Below are positions 11,477 to 24,587 of a DNA stretch of 64,000 bases, piece by piece; within the stretch, counting starts at the first letter, position 1; the number at the start of each line of letters is the position of its first letter. This stretch comes from Zygnema cylindricum (taxonomy: Eukaryota; Streptophyta; Zygnematophyceae; Zygnematales; Zygnemataceae): contig JBBHKE010001749.1 in NCBI GenBank assembly GCA_037447655.1, positions 271,860 to 335,859 on the forward strand, read 5' to 3'. The notes under the pieces are model-generated. The model made no database searches. It was not told the origin of the DNA and worked only from the letters and a program-made list of their open reading frames with translations. The position numbers were made by a program, and so were the translations under genes.

Positions 11477-11920
11477 TACTGAACACCGCCAATCGCTATT
11501 AGCGTTGTGTACGCTAATCCCGTCCCGCTTTTTTTAATTATACTCCATTAGCGTAGCTTGTTCTGTTTTTTTTTGTACGCCATTTAGGGTTATTTTCCAA
11601 GTACCGTACAAAACAAGAGTACGTTGTCGTTTAAATAGTATGGTGTACGGACAGTGTGCAACCGAACAAAATTGTACTTTTTTAAGTGAAAAAATATATT
11701 TAATGAGTTTAAGTAACCGCCGACGCATAAGAATATGCGCTTTAAAAAGGGGATGAAATCGGGCTGTCAAATATCACATTCGCACATATTCGTCCAACAA
11801 CCATATTTCGACTCTGTGAACGTACGATTTCTGTACCATTTGTCAAAATTTGTACAAATACCTATATTAGTGTAAGCATGTTTGCGACCGACATTTATTT
11901 TTTTCAAAGACCCAAATTAG

Positions 11921-12065
11921 TAGTGTTGTGTATCGGTAAAAAATTTATCGCGACAACACCGATACCGATAGTTATCGGTTATCGAATGGTCAAAAGTCCC
12001 GATATATCGGTCTGAGACCAACAAATTCCATATTGGCGATAACTTTAAAAAACTATAGTATGCAT
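11921..12065 (+). repeat. Dispersed repeat starting TAGTGTTG, ATCG-rich
   Basis: The segment starts TAGTGTTGTGTATCGGTAAA and runs through several TATCG/CGATA words to GATATATCGGTCTGAGACC. A clearly related stretch is present in reverse orientation at 52428-52577 (terminus CCGATACCCAACACTA, interior GGTCTCGGTACGATATATCG). A transposon end is likely; the second end was not located. Confidence 0.5.
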
Positions 12066-13670
12066 ACAATACTACTTTATAACATACTGTATTATATTAT
12101 TCACTTTATATAGCGTGGCATGCCAGGTATAAGAATCTGTTCCGTCTCAGTTTAACTGCGATTTATCACGGACAACGCAACACATAAACGTTGGTTGGTT
12201 AACTGAACAGAAAATTTACGGCGACTAACATAATTGGACCGACAAACTGGTGAACATGGACAGTAAAAGGACGGCAGACACAAAGTACAACGGACACAAA
12301 ATAACATTCTGCACGCCGTCTGAATGGAACGGAGGACTTGGAATGAGAAATTACGAGCGGACGGCCAGCGTGAGCTCCACCATCCTAGTATGGCTCTTTC
12401 GGCAGCTTATGCCAAAAAAGCCACCAGATTTACATGTGGCAAGTTTCCAATGGATCCCAAGAAAGAAAGGGACAAATCCATGGCGTTGGATGTGAATGGT
12501 ACATCGTTTTTACTGGATTCGTACCAAAACTGTACAGATCTCATGGCGGCTACTGTTCTTTCTATGCTTGTACAACTATACAGTACACTGATCTGATTAG
12601 TAGACACAGTAGATAGGGGTTGTGAGTGGGGCACGTACGGGGAGTTGTTGTTCTACAACCACCGTTGCAGGAGGAGAACCAACAGTAGTAGTGGAAGTAG
12701 ACATGAAAAACAACAGAAACTATCAAAGTACCTACTCAACAGCCAACTTTGAACAGACACAAAATATGTCCCAGAAAGCCAATATGCCTCAAATTTGCCA
12801 CACTGATACACAACACAGAAAACTAATAATTTCCAAAATTGCAGCCTAAATGATCTAGTAAACCATAAGATATGATGTTTGGAAGTCTCCCAAAAATTGC
12901 ACATAGAAAATCATATCCCAAAATTGGATGCTACAAAATTGGCTAAGTCCTAAGTTATATACTCACAGTGTGTATCTACTGATCTACACTATTTTGGCTT
13001 ACAATTACTACGATTATTATCCTGACTAACGACAAAGCATCCTACCTGTAAGCCACTGTACCTCAAAACCCTAATTATTATTTTCAAATAATTTGATTAG
13101 GGAACACTATTGTTTATTACATTAAACTACAAAACAATGTTGTTCGGATATTTCCAAATATTGAACCGTACACAAAACGTTCCAACCGTGCACAAAACGT
13201 TCCAAATGCTTAGTCAGCGGTAGTCGTAAAAATCCAGCCAAATGTGGTCGTGTAGTACGAAGCCCCTGAGTGCTTCGTCACTTGTGGTACCACGCGAATC
13301 ACGTTTATGGTCCCTCGTGAATCACGCTTGTGGTCCCAAGTGAATCGCGTCCTTTAGAACAAATTCAATCAACAATGGTACCGTCGAACTGTAGAATATA
13401 TTTCCGGAATACCCGGTTGAAATCTTGTTCGTCCGATCTTGTGAATCAAGTCATCAACTGCGTGACGCGTGTGGCTGATTGTCGACGCCACTCCAAAAAA
13501 CCTGCATACGTTCTTTTGCCGACACGTGTCCTTTTAAAATTACAATACACATACTATACTTTTTACTATTGCAACGCTAATTAGGGTAAGTATTACAGTA
13601 GACTACTTAGAAAATATTCTAAGTTATTTTTACCCCTATTTATTGAAATAAAGATTTATAAATTACGACA
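12066..13670. other. Repeat-rich DNA including the presumed 3' LTR of copia family C
   Basis: No host gene is supported. The right part, ending ...TACGACA at 13670, directly adjoins the polypurine tract of the minus-strand family C element. It must therefore be that element's 3' LTR (on the minus strand it begins TGTCGTAATTT). Its far end cannot be set because no partner LTR is in the window. A short tandem duplication of ACAAAACGTTCCAA occurs near 13172-13205. Confidence 0.45.
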
Positions 13671-16600
13671 CTCCCCTAAATATTTAGACTCAGTTACTCA
13701 CGTAGTCGAATAGCATCTCTGCAAAACTTTAACTTAGGAACAGGAAGGGCTTTTGTTAACATGTCAGCCACCATTTTCTCATCCGGTAAATAACACAATT
13801 TAACAACTTTTGCAAGTACTATTTCTCTAACAAAGTGAAATCTAACATCCATGTGTTTGCTCTTAAAGTGATGGCTGGGGTTAGAGGCAATTGCAATGGC
13901 TGCCTAGTTGTCACACTCAATAGCTTGAGGACCATTTTGCATATACCCAAGTTCTTGTAAAATGGACTTGACCCATAGGAGCTCTTTGAGGGCGGAAGCT
14001 GCTGCCATATTTTTTGACTCCATTGTGGAATGAGCTGTAACTTTTTGTAAATTGCTACTCTTGCAGCAAGTTCCCTCTCGAATCTTCAAAACAAAGTCGG
14101 TCGTAGATTTTCGGCTGGGCATGTCTCCATAGCTAGCATCGCTCCATGTCTGTATTTTCACTTTTCATTCTCCGAGTACAAGGTTGAGATTCCAAGTACG
14201 TGTAAGATATCTGAACACCCTTTTTGCTGCTTCCCAATCTACCTTTTTAGGATTCTGTAGACTTCTACTCAGGACTCCCACAGCCGCTGCAATGTCCGGT
14301 CTCGTACAGTTCATAAAATATATAAGACTTCCAACTGTCTGTCTATATGACTTTGAAGCCATAAACTCTTCCTCCCCTGTCTCTACACTCTCATAAACCA
14401 TTATGCTTGAGTTTGACTCAATTCCTTCCAATTTTTGCCTGAATTCCATGGGAGTTATAGATCCTTTCACATCTTTCATTTCAAATCTTTCCAGCATGTT
14501 ACCTATTGCTTCTTTCTGAGTCAACATAATTAGCCTTTTCTTTCTGTCTCTTTATACCTGTATACCTAAGATATACTTGGCCTCTCCGAGGTCCTTCATC
14601 TCAAACCTAGGCCTCAAAGCCGCTTAAATGCAGTTTATGTCATCCATTGACTTACTTATTAATAATAGGTCATCCACATATACAGCAATTTAAATTATCC
14701 TATCCTCCCCTTATAGAACATATACAGAATGATCTGAGCTAATGCTCTTAAAACCTAGCCCATTCAAAAACTCATCTAACTTCAAATTCCATTGTCTCGG
14801 GGCTTGTTTCAACCCATACAAAGATTTCATCATTTTACACACCAATTCCTCCTTTCCTTTTCCTACATACATATCAAGCAGTTTCATGTAGATGGTCTTT
14901 TATAATTCTCCATGCAAGAAAGCACTTTTTACATCCATTTGATGTATTTCGATATTCTCTATAGCCGCTAGACTTAGGAAGATTCTGACAGTAGGAAATC
15001 TAACAACTTGAGAGAAGGTTTCATCAAAATCAATACCTTCTTTTTTATTATACCCCTTGGCCACTAGTTTGGCCTTATACCTTTCAATGGTGTTGGCCGG
15101 TTCAACTTCACCTTGAATACCCATTTGCTGCCAATGGCTTTTCTGCCTGGAAGAAGATCCACCAGCTCCCACATCTGTGCCTCCATAATAGATTTTATTT
15201 CATCGTTCGCCGCCTCGATCCAATGATTTCTCTCATGTGATGAAAAGGCCTCTTGAATTATTAGAGGCTCCTCTCTAGCTGCAGAAAAAGAAAAGTGAGA
15301 GCTTGCTTGCAGACAGCTGGTAGATCTCTTTCCCCCCGAAAAATCTGAGGCTGAAATTGTCGGCAGTCTCCGATTTCACCGCCTTAGCTGATCTACGACC
15401 TGTGGTGTTACCGTTTGTTCCGCTGAAGATAGAACTTGTGGTGAAGCCTCCTGTGAAGTCACTAAGGGAACTGAAGGAAGAGTAGTCACACTGGGCTGTG
15501 GAAAGTAAACTCGTTGCGTATGGTGAAAAATGACATATTCCTCTTTTTCCTTTGCTGGTTTGTCTGGCACTTAAAAGGAGTCAACCGAATCCATCTCATC
15601 TTTAATTTGGATAATTCTATAGATAAACACTTTCTGTTTCTCAAATACAAAAACCTTATAACCTTTTGCATTATCATCATACCCCATGAAAATTCTCGGT
15701 AAGCCCTTAACATCCATTTTCCATCTATCCTTTGAAGTATCTAGAATAAAACACTGGCTGCCAAAGATCTTAAAGTGACTAACATCAGGTTTCTCTTCTG
15801 TCTTAAGCTCAAAAGGTGTAGTGCTAATAGATCTAGCAGCAATTGTATTATTAATATAAACAGCGCAGTTAAGTGCTTTAGCCCAGAATTTCAAATCTAG
15901 CCCTTTATTTATAAGCATGGACCGAGCACTTTCTGTCATTGTTCTATTTAATCTCTCAAAAACACCATTCTCTTCCGGTGTTTATGGAACTGTAAGATTG
16001 TGACTGATACCATCCTGAAGGAGAAACTCTTTGAATTCTTTTCATGTATATTCTCCCCCATTGTCCGATCTCAACGCCAAGATTGGAACTCCATGAAAGT
16101 TTTTCCGCCTACGCTTTGTAGTGTTTGAAGTGTGGTAACACTTCACTTTTATGTTGCATGAAATAAACTTTGGTTTATCTCGAGTAGTCATTTGTAAATA
16201 TAACCATATAGTGGACGCGTCCAGCTGAAGCCACTTGTGAAGGACGGAGAACATCATAATGTATTAGCTGCAAAACTTTCTCCGATCTGTGGTCTGTTTC
16301 TTATGGAAATGGCAATTTTTGGATCTTACTTTTTGTTTCTCAAATACAAAAACTCTATAACTTTTTACATTATCATCATACCCCATGAAAATTCTTGGTA
16401 AGCCCTAAGCATCCATTTTCCATCTGTCCTGTGAAGTATCTAGAATCAAACATTTGCTGCCAAAGATCTTAAAGTGACTAACATCAGGGTTCTATTATGT
16501 CGAAAGCTCAAAAGGTGTAGTGCTAATAGATCTTGAAGAAATTTTATTCTTAATATAAACAACGTAGTTAAGTGCTTCAGCCCATAATAACAAATCTAGC

Positions 16601-18085
16601 CCTTTATCTGCAAACATGGACCGAGCACTTTTTGTCACTGTCCTATTTAATCTCTCAGAAACACCATTCTGTTTCAGTGTATATGGAACTGTAAGATTGT
16701 GACTGATACCTTCCTGAAGGAGAAACTCTTCGAATTCCTTTGATGTATATTCTCCCCTATTGTCAGATCTCGACGCCAAGATTAGAACTCGATGAAGCTT
16801 TTCTGCCCACTCTTTGTAGTGTTTCAAGTGAGTAAACACTTCACTTTTATGTTGCATGAAATAAACATTGGTATATCTCGAGTAGTCATCTATAAATGTA
16901 ACCATATAGTGGACACCTCTAGCCGAAGCCACTTGTGAAAGACTTATAACATCATAATGTATTAGCTGCAGAACTTTCTATGATCTGTGGTTTGTTTTCC
17001 GTGGAAATGACAATTTGTGGATCTTGCCAAGTGAACAACCATCACATGATTTTATACGATGGGAACTGAGAGAAACTCCCTCAACTTTTCCCGAATTCAC
17101 CATTTTCTTAAGGTTAACATAATTCATATGTCATAATCTTTTATGCCACAACTCGTTATCAGATTGGACATTGGAGTAGATAACATCATTTTCTTTATAT
17201 TCAGCCATGTCTATCCGGTATATTTTGCTAGAATCTCTAGTTCCTGTTACTGCTACTTTCCCTTTCTTGCTAACAACCTGTCTACCTCCTTTCATAATGA
17301 CTTCAAAGCCTTTGCTCTCCACTAATGATGTAGATTTTTTTTTCTTAAAGTCTGGAACAACCAAAACATTGTGAAGGGTTCTTTCTATCGATTTTCCCCC
17401 CACATCTACCATCAAAGATACATCACCCTGAGTTGAGGTTTGAACACTCATGCCACAAGCTTAATAAATACCTTTTGGAGATATTTGTTGCAGATTCGTA
17501 AAAGCCGCCTTGTTCCAACACATGTGGGTAGAGGCTCTCGTGTCCATGATCCATCCTGCATCCTTAGAACCCTCCATGGCTGCCGCCATAGCAAATAACT
17601 CCGCATCCTTTGTCTCATTGAAGCTTAAAGACTCATTTGCATCTGTTGCATATGTTGAAAAAAAAGCATTTCCACGGGTAGGATTCACATAGAAGCCTTT
17701 GTGATATTGGCTTTGCTGCCATCCTGGCCTGTATAAACCTGTCTTATTAGCCTTTTTCCGCTTAAGAAAGTATCTGTATCCATGACCCTTTTCAGAACAA
17801 TAAAAGCAAGTAGTATAATATAGCCTATTTTGCCTCTGATTATACTGATTAAACCGATTCTCATTCTGGTTAAACTGTCTCTTGTTGTGATTAATCTGAT
17901 TTCTTTTGTCAAAGTATGTGGAAAAAGCTTCAACCTATCCTTCTCCTTCAAGGAGTTTAGTATTGGTCTCATCCTCCAATATAAGATTATATGCTAATTG
18001 AAATGACCAGCTAGCTTTATCATGAATTTTTAACTAAATAGACACACCCTTCATGCTACTAGGGAGGCCTCTAATAAGCAAAGCT
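13671..18085 (-). pseudogene. Ty1/copia retrotransposon, family C, decayed gag-pol
   Basis: The minus-strand order is gag, protease, integrase, reverse transcriptase, RNase H, which is copia order. Zinc knuckle near 17815: CFYCSEKGHGYRY with the last Cys replaced by Phe. Protease near 17555: WIMDTRASTHMC, so the D-T/S-G-A active site reads DTRA. Pre-integrase: NELWHKRL (17140). Integrase core 16932-16495: FIDDYSRYT, SDNRGEYTSKEFEEF, QNGVSERLNRT. RT 15172-14900: [27 protein letters not shown]. RNase H 14527-13904: NCTRPDIAAAVGVLSRS, TWSDASYGD. The C-terminus near 13740 reads MVADMLTKALP. Many frameshifts and stops and a duplicated integrase make it non-functional. The polypurine tract is at 13671-13684. 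The gag 5' part and 5' LTR are missing: at 18085 it abuts the LTR of element 2, with gag cut at FQALLIRGLP. Confidence 0.88.
15630..17025 (-). repeat. About 0.7-kb tandem duplication within the family C integrase
   Basis: The segment 15630-16325 is repeated almost in full at 16330-17025. Both start with a TTGTTTCTCAAATACAAAAA-type sequence, pass through CATACCCCATGAAAATTCT and end near GATCTGTGGT and TTTGGATCTT. Each copy encodes the same integrase region (SDN.GEYT, then SARSM, then ISTTPFEL). The copies have since diverged by point changes and small indels. It is a local duplication after or during insertion, not two elements. Confidence 0.8.
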
Positions 18086-19156
18086 TGAAACTCTGAGACC
18101 TCCATAAGTCCTCAGAGTGAACAGCATCTAAGAAGCCTCTAGGATAACTCTGACCCCTTTGTGTTTCACTAAGAACAACTGCCACCTTGGCACACAAAAA
18201 CTCTAACCACATTCACCCGTGTGAACGCAAGACTCTCCTGAGTCGATAGCAAAAAGAATCTCTAAATTTGCTTTCCTGAGCAGTAAGTTATGGAGGGTCA
18301 AAGTTGACCTTTTGTACAGAAGCTCTCTGGGAGAGAGGGTCCTATCTCCTAATTTTTCTAAGTCTTATCTCTCTCACAGACTCTATCTCCTAATGTATGG
18401 AGCCAATCATATTCCACTTCCGTACACAAAAGTATAGCTGCTGGTTTACTTTTTGTACGGACATTGTACGACATGGCCTTAATGTCGACACGTGGTATAT
18501 CCGGATTTGCTCCCTTAATCCTTGGAGATGCCGCGATCGAATTTTATTCCGCCACGTGTCAGCTGATGTGGCAATGACCACAAACTGACGAAATCCTCTT
18601 TCGCGATCTCGGCGTTCATTCCGGCCGTCCGATTATATTCACGTTTAATTGTAGCCGTAATAAATACCTGCGCGGTATTTGTTTCGCTAAAGAAACAAAT
18701 GCGCGGTATTCATTTCTTTATCCGTACCACAATCCATACTTTTACATTACTGAATCTATGTATCCCGTAAATAGTTTCAGTTAAATGAATTATCCTACTT
18801 GGTTATGTCTAAGTAAATATCAAACACAATACTACGTAACACTATGTCTAGACATAACGAATAAGGCTACCGGCTACCGGCTGCTTACCGTCCGGCAGGT
18901 ACCAGGATCAAATCCTGGGGGCAGCACATATCCTTTTAGTAAATACCTCTAACGGTAAATAAACTAATATATATATATTTCCCGTAAACCTCTAGATAGC
19001 CTAGGTAGCCATGGCTCTAGCTTCCTCTCCAATTTCTCAGTGACTGCGACAAGTTTGAGAAATTGGAGAGAGAAGTTAGAGGTAGACTGCCTCGACTTCT
19101 TTCTACATTTCTATTTAGACCTAGAAAAAACTTTAAACGGAACATTAATTTCTACA
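18086..19156 (-). repeat. 3' LTR of element 2
   Basis: On the plus strand it starts TGAAACTCTGAGACCTCC and ends TTAATTTCTACA. It aligns along its whole length with 23528-24587 and, less closely, with the two LTRs of element 1. It contains a tRNA-arm-like hairpin near 18900 (CCAGGATCAAATCCTGG). Confidence 0.88.
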
Positions 19157-22100
19157 CTCCCCTTATTTTCTAGTCAATCTTTAATTTCAGACCACACTTC
19201 TCCTTGTAGAAAATTAGCTTGGGGGAAGGCACAGGTTTGGTCATCATATTTGCTACCATCTCACTATCTGGTCGGAACTCTAAACTGATTATTTTGTTTT
19301 CTACTTTCTCTCTAACAAAGCCGAGTCTAATGTCTATGTGTTAGGCTTTAAAATGATGTTTAGGATTGGCAGAAATACCGATTGCTGCCTGATTATGACA
19401 AAAAAAAAATTGCACACCACTCTTAAGGTGACCAAGCTCACCAAGCAAAGACTTGACCCACATCAATTCTTTTACAGCAGAGCAAGAGGCCATATACTTA
19501 GCCTCCATGGTGGATTGAGCAATAACTTTTTGATGTTTGCTACTCCAACAGCAAGCCCCATCACCCACATATAATACATATCCAGAAGTGCATCTCCTCA
19601 TCGAAGCATCACCATAACTGGCATCACTCCAAGTAGTGATGTCAGTATTCTCCCCACCCAAATACAACCATAGATCCCTAGTTCCTATCAAATATCTAAG
19701 AACTCTCTTAGCTGCCTCCCAATCCCTCTTAGTGTGAGCATTTAGACTTCTACTCAGCGCTCTTAAAGCTGCAGCTAAATACGGCCGGGTACAATTCATA
19801 AAATATATTAGACTTCCCACTACTTGCCTGTAAGGAATAGTCTGCATAAACTTCTGTTCTTCAGGGGAAAATTCCTCGTCTAAGACTATGACTTATTCTT
19901 CCTCCCTCCCCTCACTTCCCTTTCTTCAACTCCATTGGATTTGTACAACTATTAGCTTTATCCATTTGAAAATTTTCAAGCATGTTCCCTATTTCTTCCT
20001 TTTGAGTCAATCTAATAAATTTTTTTTTTCGGTCTCTCTCTACTTGAATTCTCAAAATATATTTTGCTTCCCCCATATCCTTCATTTCAAATCTCCCCTT
20101 AAGATCGGTTTTCAGTTTATTAATTTTTTCCATTGATTAACTTAAAATAAGCAAATCATCAACATAAATTGCAATAAATATAAAACCTTCATCATCTTCG
20201 AAAACATAGATTGAGTGATCTGAGCTGATCCGGATATATCCCAGACCGGTAAGAAACTCATCAAGCTTCTTATTCCATTGTCGAGGCGCCTGTTTCAAAC
20301 CATAAAGAGATTTAATCAGCCGGCATACCTTACTCTCCTCTCCTTCCTCCACAAACCCTTCGGGTTGTCGCATGAAGATCTCTTCTTCCAATTCTCCATG
20401 CAAAAAGGTTGTCTTGATGTCCATCTGGTGCACTTCCATGTCTTCTGCTGCCGCCAAGCTGAGAAGTATGCGGACGGAGGGAAATCTGACCATCGGGGCA
20501 AAGGTTTCCTCGTAGTCAATTCCCTTCTTTTGTGTAAATCCCTTTGCCACTAATCGGGCCTTGTAGCGCTCGATTGTGTTATCTGGGTTCAGTTTTAATT
20601 TAAAAACCCACTTACAACCGATTAGTTTTCGGTTAGGTGGAGAATCCACCAGCTCCCAAGTATCGGCTGCCATAATTGAGGCCATCTCCTCATTGATGGC
20701 TGTCTTCCACCGATTTTTTTTTGGACAAGTCATCGCCTCTCTATAAGTTTGAGGTTCATCTTGATGAGATAGTTTAGTTACCTTGTTATTAACCTGTTTT
20801 TCTTGCAGTCTTTTGCTACTTCTCCTTCCCCCCTCAAAATCTGAGGCCGGAATAGATGGTTCTCGTGAATTCTTTCGAACAAACTCGGCTTCTCCCCTAT
20901 CCTTGAATTCCGAATCAATTTCCACCACGTCTTCTGCTTCGAGTAGAGTTGTCACTGAAGTTTCCATAGCCGAGTCCTTTTCGGTCTGATTTGTACCTGC
21001 AAGAATGTCATCTTCTCTAAAACTTGGACAGTTAGGAAGCTCAAAGTCATCGGAATTTTCTGACTCAAATCTGATTTTTACTGACTTTGTATATTTGAAG
21101 GGATCCACAGACTTTTCTTCATCCATAACTACTAGATGCTTTACTAAGATTATATCTTCCCTTTTTAAATCATAAACTCTATATCCTTTTAACATCCTCA
21201 TCATATCCTAATAAGTATCCCGGTTTTCCTTTAGGATCTAGCTTCCAATTAGACCGATCTGTATCTAGACTGAATACTTGACTGCCGAAAACCTTTAAGT
21301 GAGATATGTCTGGTTTCCGGCCTGTCCATCTCTCATAAGGTGTTTGATCTTTTATAGCTGAAGTAAGAACTCTATTTTTGAGGTAATTAGCACAGTTCAT
21401 TGCTTCTGCCCAAAACCTTTTTCCTATCTTCTTATTTGACAACATACTTCTAGCACTATCACTTAGTGTTCTATTTAACCTTTCAGCTACCCCATTCTGT
21501 TCCGGGTTTTCTGGAACTGTCTTTTGGTGTTGGACCCCATCTTCCCTCAGAAAATCCTCAAACTGGTTAGAAGTATACTCTCCACCATTGTCACTCCTTA
21601 TTCTCTTGATTGGAGTTTCATGGAGTTTTTCGCTCCATGCTTTATATTGTTTAAAACAATCTTGAGCTACGAACTTGTTTTTCAAAAAATACACCAGGGA
21701 ATACTGAGACCAATCATCAGTGATAGTCATCATAAATGTCTTCCCCCCCGGTCAGGGCACTCTAGCCGGTCCCCAAATATCTGTGTGTACTAGATTTAGA
21801 ATTTTTCCTCCCTTATAGGTGGTTGTTTTAGGAAAGGGTAGTCTGTGTGCTTTACCTTGAGCACGTCCACTAGAATCACTTATATTATCACTCTCACTGA
21901 ACTTAATATATTCCACCACTCCCATCTTTTTCATCTCTCTTAATTTATCTAGATTCACATGCCCAAGCCTCTTATGCCGCATCATAATATCATGAACACC
22001 AGCATAATAAAGTTTCTTCGTTTCATTACTTAAAATCAGCCTAAACATCCCGTGGCTACCTTTTTCTGCAGTGAAATAAACTTCCTCCTCAAAACTAGCA

Positions 22101-23527
22101 GTAAAGACTCCTTCCCTAGTGCTAGTAAAAAAACCTTTATCATCTAATACAGATGTAGAGATGAGGTTTTTGTTCAGCTTCGGAATAAACAATACATCGG
22201 AGAATGCTACTATGGATGTCTTTCTTTCTACTAACACTTAAAGATCTACCGATTTTACAAGAGTAGTGGTGACTATCCTCCCATCCCTTTACTCTATCTC
22301 TACGGTGGGAATCTTTTTTATCTTACTGAACATGTGCCTATCCTTACACATGTGCATGGAGGCACCTGAATTTATAATCTAGCTTGCTTCACCTTTCAAT
22401 CCCTCGTAAGCACATTTCTGCCTTCGTGGAATTTTGACCTCGTTTTCGCCTCCAACTCCTCATCCAAAAGAAGCTCATCGTCCTCGTCATCGGATTTCGC
22501 CTCATGTACCTGTGTCACAAGGGCCTTTTTAATTCCTTTCGCGGTACCACCAGTCTGCCCCTCCTTTAACCAAATCTCGGTTAGTTTAGTGCACCCTGCC
22601 ATATAGTGCCCCGGTTTCTTACAAAAATGACATAAACCTTTGGGAGCACTTGGTCCGAACTCGTTTGTCTAATTTTTCTGCTCCCTCCCCCTATGGTTTT
22701 CGACCGGTTTCCGAGAATCCTTGTTCCTCTAATCTATCAACATTGCCAAGGCTTGGCCACTCTTTCCTCCCTTTCGAATCTCAATCGTATTCTCCCAAAC
22801 GAGAATCATCCCTACCACTGAGTTCCATATCCACCTTGAGGCTGGCAAGTCCTGCACACGGTTGACTATGTTCTCGAACTCATTGGGTAACTTCTTCAGT
22901 AAACAGTTTACAATTTCTTATTCACAAAAATCTTTTCAAACACTCTCTAGCTCCATGAAAAGTGTAGCAAGCTCATTGCAAAAATCCAACATCTTCCCCC
23001 CTTTGAATACATAATCCTTAACTTTCTGATCAGCTTACTGTTGTTGCTTAATCGTACCACTTCGGTACATCTATATGAGAGCCATTCAAAGATCGGATGC
23101 CCTTTCTGCCTGTAAATGACTACATGCAAGTCCTTTAGTGAGATGACGTAGGATGAAGTGTTTTGCCGCCATATTGTTGAAGTCCCAGGTTTCAGCATCA
23201 TTCTCCTCGTTCCTCAGAATAGGTGACATGAATGCCGAACAAATTGTTATTGGTGTGGTCTTCTCTTTCTCCTTTCCTTTATCCACCACCTCTCCTTCCT
23301 TTGTCTCCTCCCCTTCCTTTGTCTCCTCCGTTGAAAGTGGATCCTCTTTCCTGGTAAATCTGCTTCCTCCAAACCCTCGAGGGATTCCCAGACTTGATAG
23401 ACACCCGAATCATCCACTCACTATCCCCCAAAATCTTTTTTCGCATAGAGCTCCTATCATCATAGTTTCCAAGGATATAAAGCTAGTTCCATTGAAGATT
23501 AGTACCCTAGAGGGTTAGCCCATAACC
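19157..23527 (-). pseudogene. gag-pol of copia element 2, partly open
   Basis: The minus-strand order is gag, PR, INT, RT, RH. The gag zinc knuckle near 22640 is intact: LCHFCKKPGHYMAGC. The protease motif at about 22372 reads NSGASMHMC with a stop codon two codons before it, so the catalytic Asp is replaced by Asn. INT 22237-21179: HKRLGHVNLDKL, IRSDNGGEYTSNQFEDF, QNGVAERLNRTLSDSARSM. A one-base shift near 21190 moves from the INT frame to the RT frame. That second frame, 21204-20137, is open for 355 codons and covers IERYKARLVAKGF, HQMDIKTTFLHGEL and the catalytic AIYVDDLLILS. RNase H 19847-19341 has CTRPYLAAALRALSRS and TTWSDASYGD. It is the best preserved coding region of the four copia copies but cannot make an active protease. 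Confidence 0.88.
23513..23527 (-). other. Primer-binding site of element 2 (drifted)
   Basis: The plus strand reads GGTTAGCCCATAACC, immediately inside the 5' LTR. It differs by two bases from the element 1 site, which is identical to the anticodon-arm sequence of plant initiator tRNA-Met. Confidence 0.6.
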
Positions 23528-24587
23528 TCAAACTTTGAGACCTCCACAAGTCCTCAGAATAGACAGCTTCCAAGAAACCCTTTTGAAGGATAACCCTGAC
23601 CCTTTTGTGTTTTAACAAGAATAACAATCACTCTGGGACACAAAAACTTTGCCCACCTTCACCCCTATGACGGCAAGACACCCTTGAGTTATAACAAAAA
23701 GAATCTCTGAATTTGCTCCCCTGAGCAGTAAGTTATGGAGGGTCAAAGTCGACCTGTGGTACAGAAGCTCTCTAGGAGAGAGGATCCTATCTCCTAATTT
23801 TTCTAAGTCCTATCTCTCTCACAAACTCTATCTACTGATGTACGGAGTCAATCATATTACACTTCCGTACGCAAAAGTACAGCTGTCGGTGAACTTTCTG
23901 TACGCACACTGTACGACATGGCCTAAATGTCGACACGTGGTATATCCGGATTTGCTCCCTTAATCCTCGGAGATGTCGCGATCCAATGTTATGCAACCAC
24001 GTGTCATCTGATGTGGGGATGACCCAAAACCGCTGAAATTCTCTTTCGCGATCTCGGCATTAATTCCGGCCGTCCGATTAATTGCACATTTAATCATAGT
24101 CGTAATAAAAACATGCGAGGTATTCGTTTCGCTAAAGAAATAAATGCGCGATATTCATTTCTTATCCGTACCATAATCCGTATTTTTACATTACTAGATC
24201 TATGTATCCCGTAAACAATTTCAGTTAAATGAATTATCCTACGTGCAAATGTTTAATTAAATATCAAACCATATAGTACGTAACACTAGCTGTAGACTTA
24301 ACAGATAAGGCTACCGGCTACAGGTTGCCCGCTGTCTGGCAAGTACCAGGATTAAATACTGGTCGCAGCAAATATCCTTTTAGTAAATAAACCCTTGATG
24401 CTAAATAAACTAATATATATTTCCTGTAAACCTCTCGATAGCCTAGGTAGCCATGGCTCTTGCTTCCTCTCTAATTTCTCAGTGACTGCGACAAGTTTGA
24501 GAGTTGGAGATAGAACTTTGCCTCGGCTTCTTTCTATATTTCTATTTTGACCTAGAAAATACTTAAAACGGACCATTAATTTCTACA
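23528..24587 (-). repeat. 5' LTR of element 2
   Basis: The plus strand reads TCAAACTTTGAGACCTCC at the left and ends TTAATTTCTACA at 24587. It is the full-length partner of 18086-19156, with scattered substitutions and small indels between the pair, so insertion was not very recent. Confidence 0.88.

Larger units (their letters stand above)
18086..24587 (-). mobile_element. Ty1/copia LTR retrotransposon, element 2 (both LTRs present)
   Basis: The element is 6.5 kb on the minus strand, bounded by LTRs 18086-19156 (3' LTR) and 23528-24587 (5' LTR), of the same family as element 1. LTR termini are TG...CA type; the inner-side start has drifted to TC in one copy. The polypurine tract flanks 19157 (minus-strand AATAAGGGGAG). 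The primer-binding site at 23513-23527 is a mutated form of that of element 1. The left flank (AAGCT) and right flank (CCTAT) do not match, so no target duplication is visible. On the right it interrupts the RT/RNase H junction of fragment 3b; on the left it abuts family C gag. Confidence 0.85.

Noticed and set aside
12250-12640. Overlapping open frames of 60-90 codons on both strands
   Set aside because: Several frames are open at once, none has family resemblance or splice signals; the area is repeat-rich.
18867-18935. tRNA gene inside the LTR
   Set aside because: Only a T-arm-like hairpin is present; no acceptor stem or proper anticodon arm could be paired.
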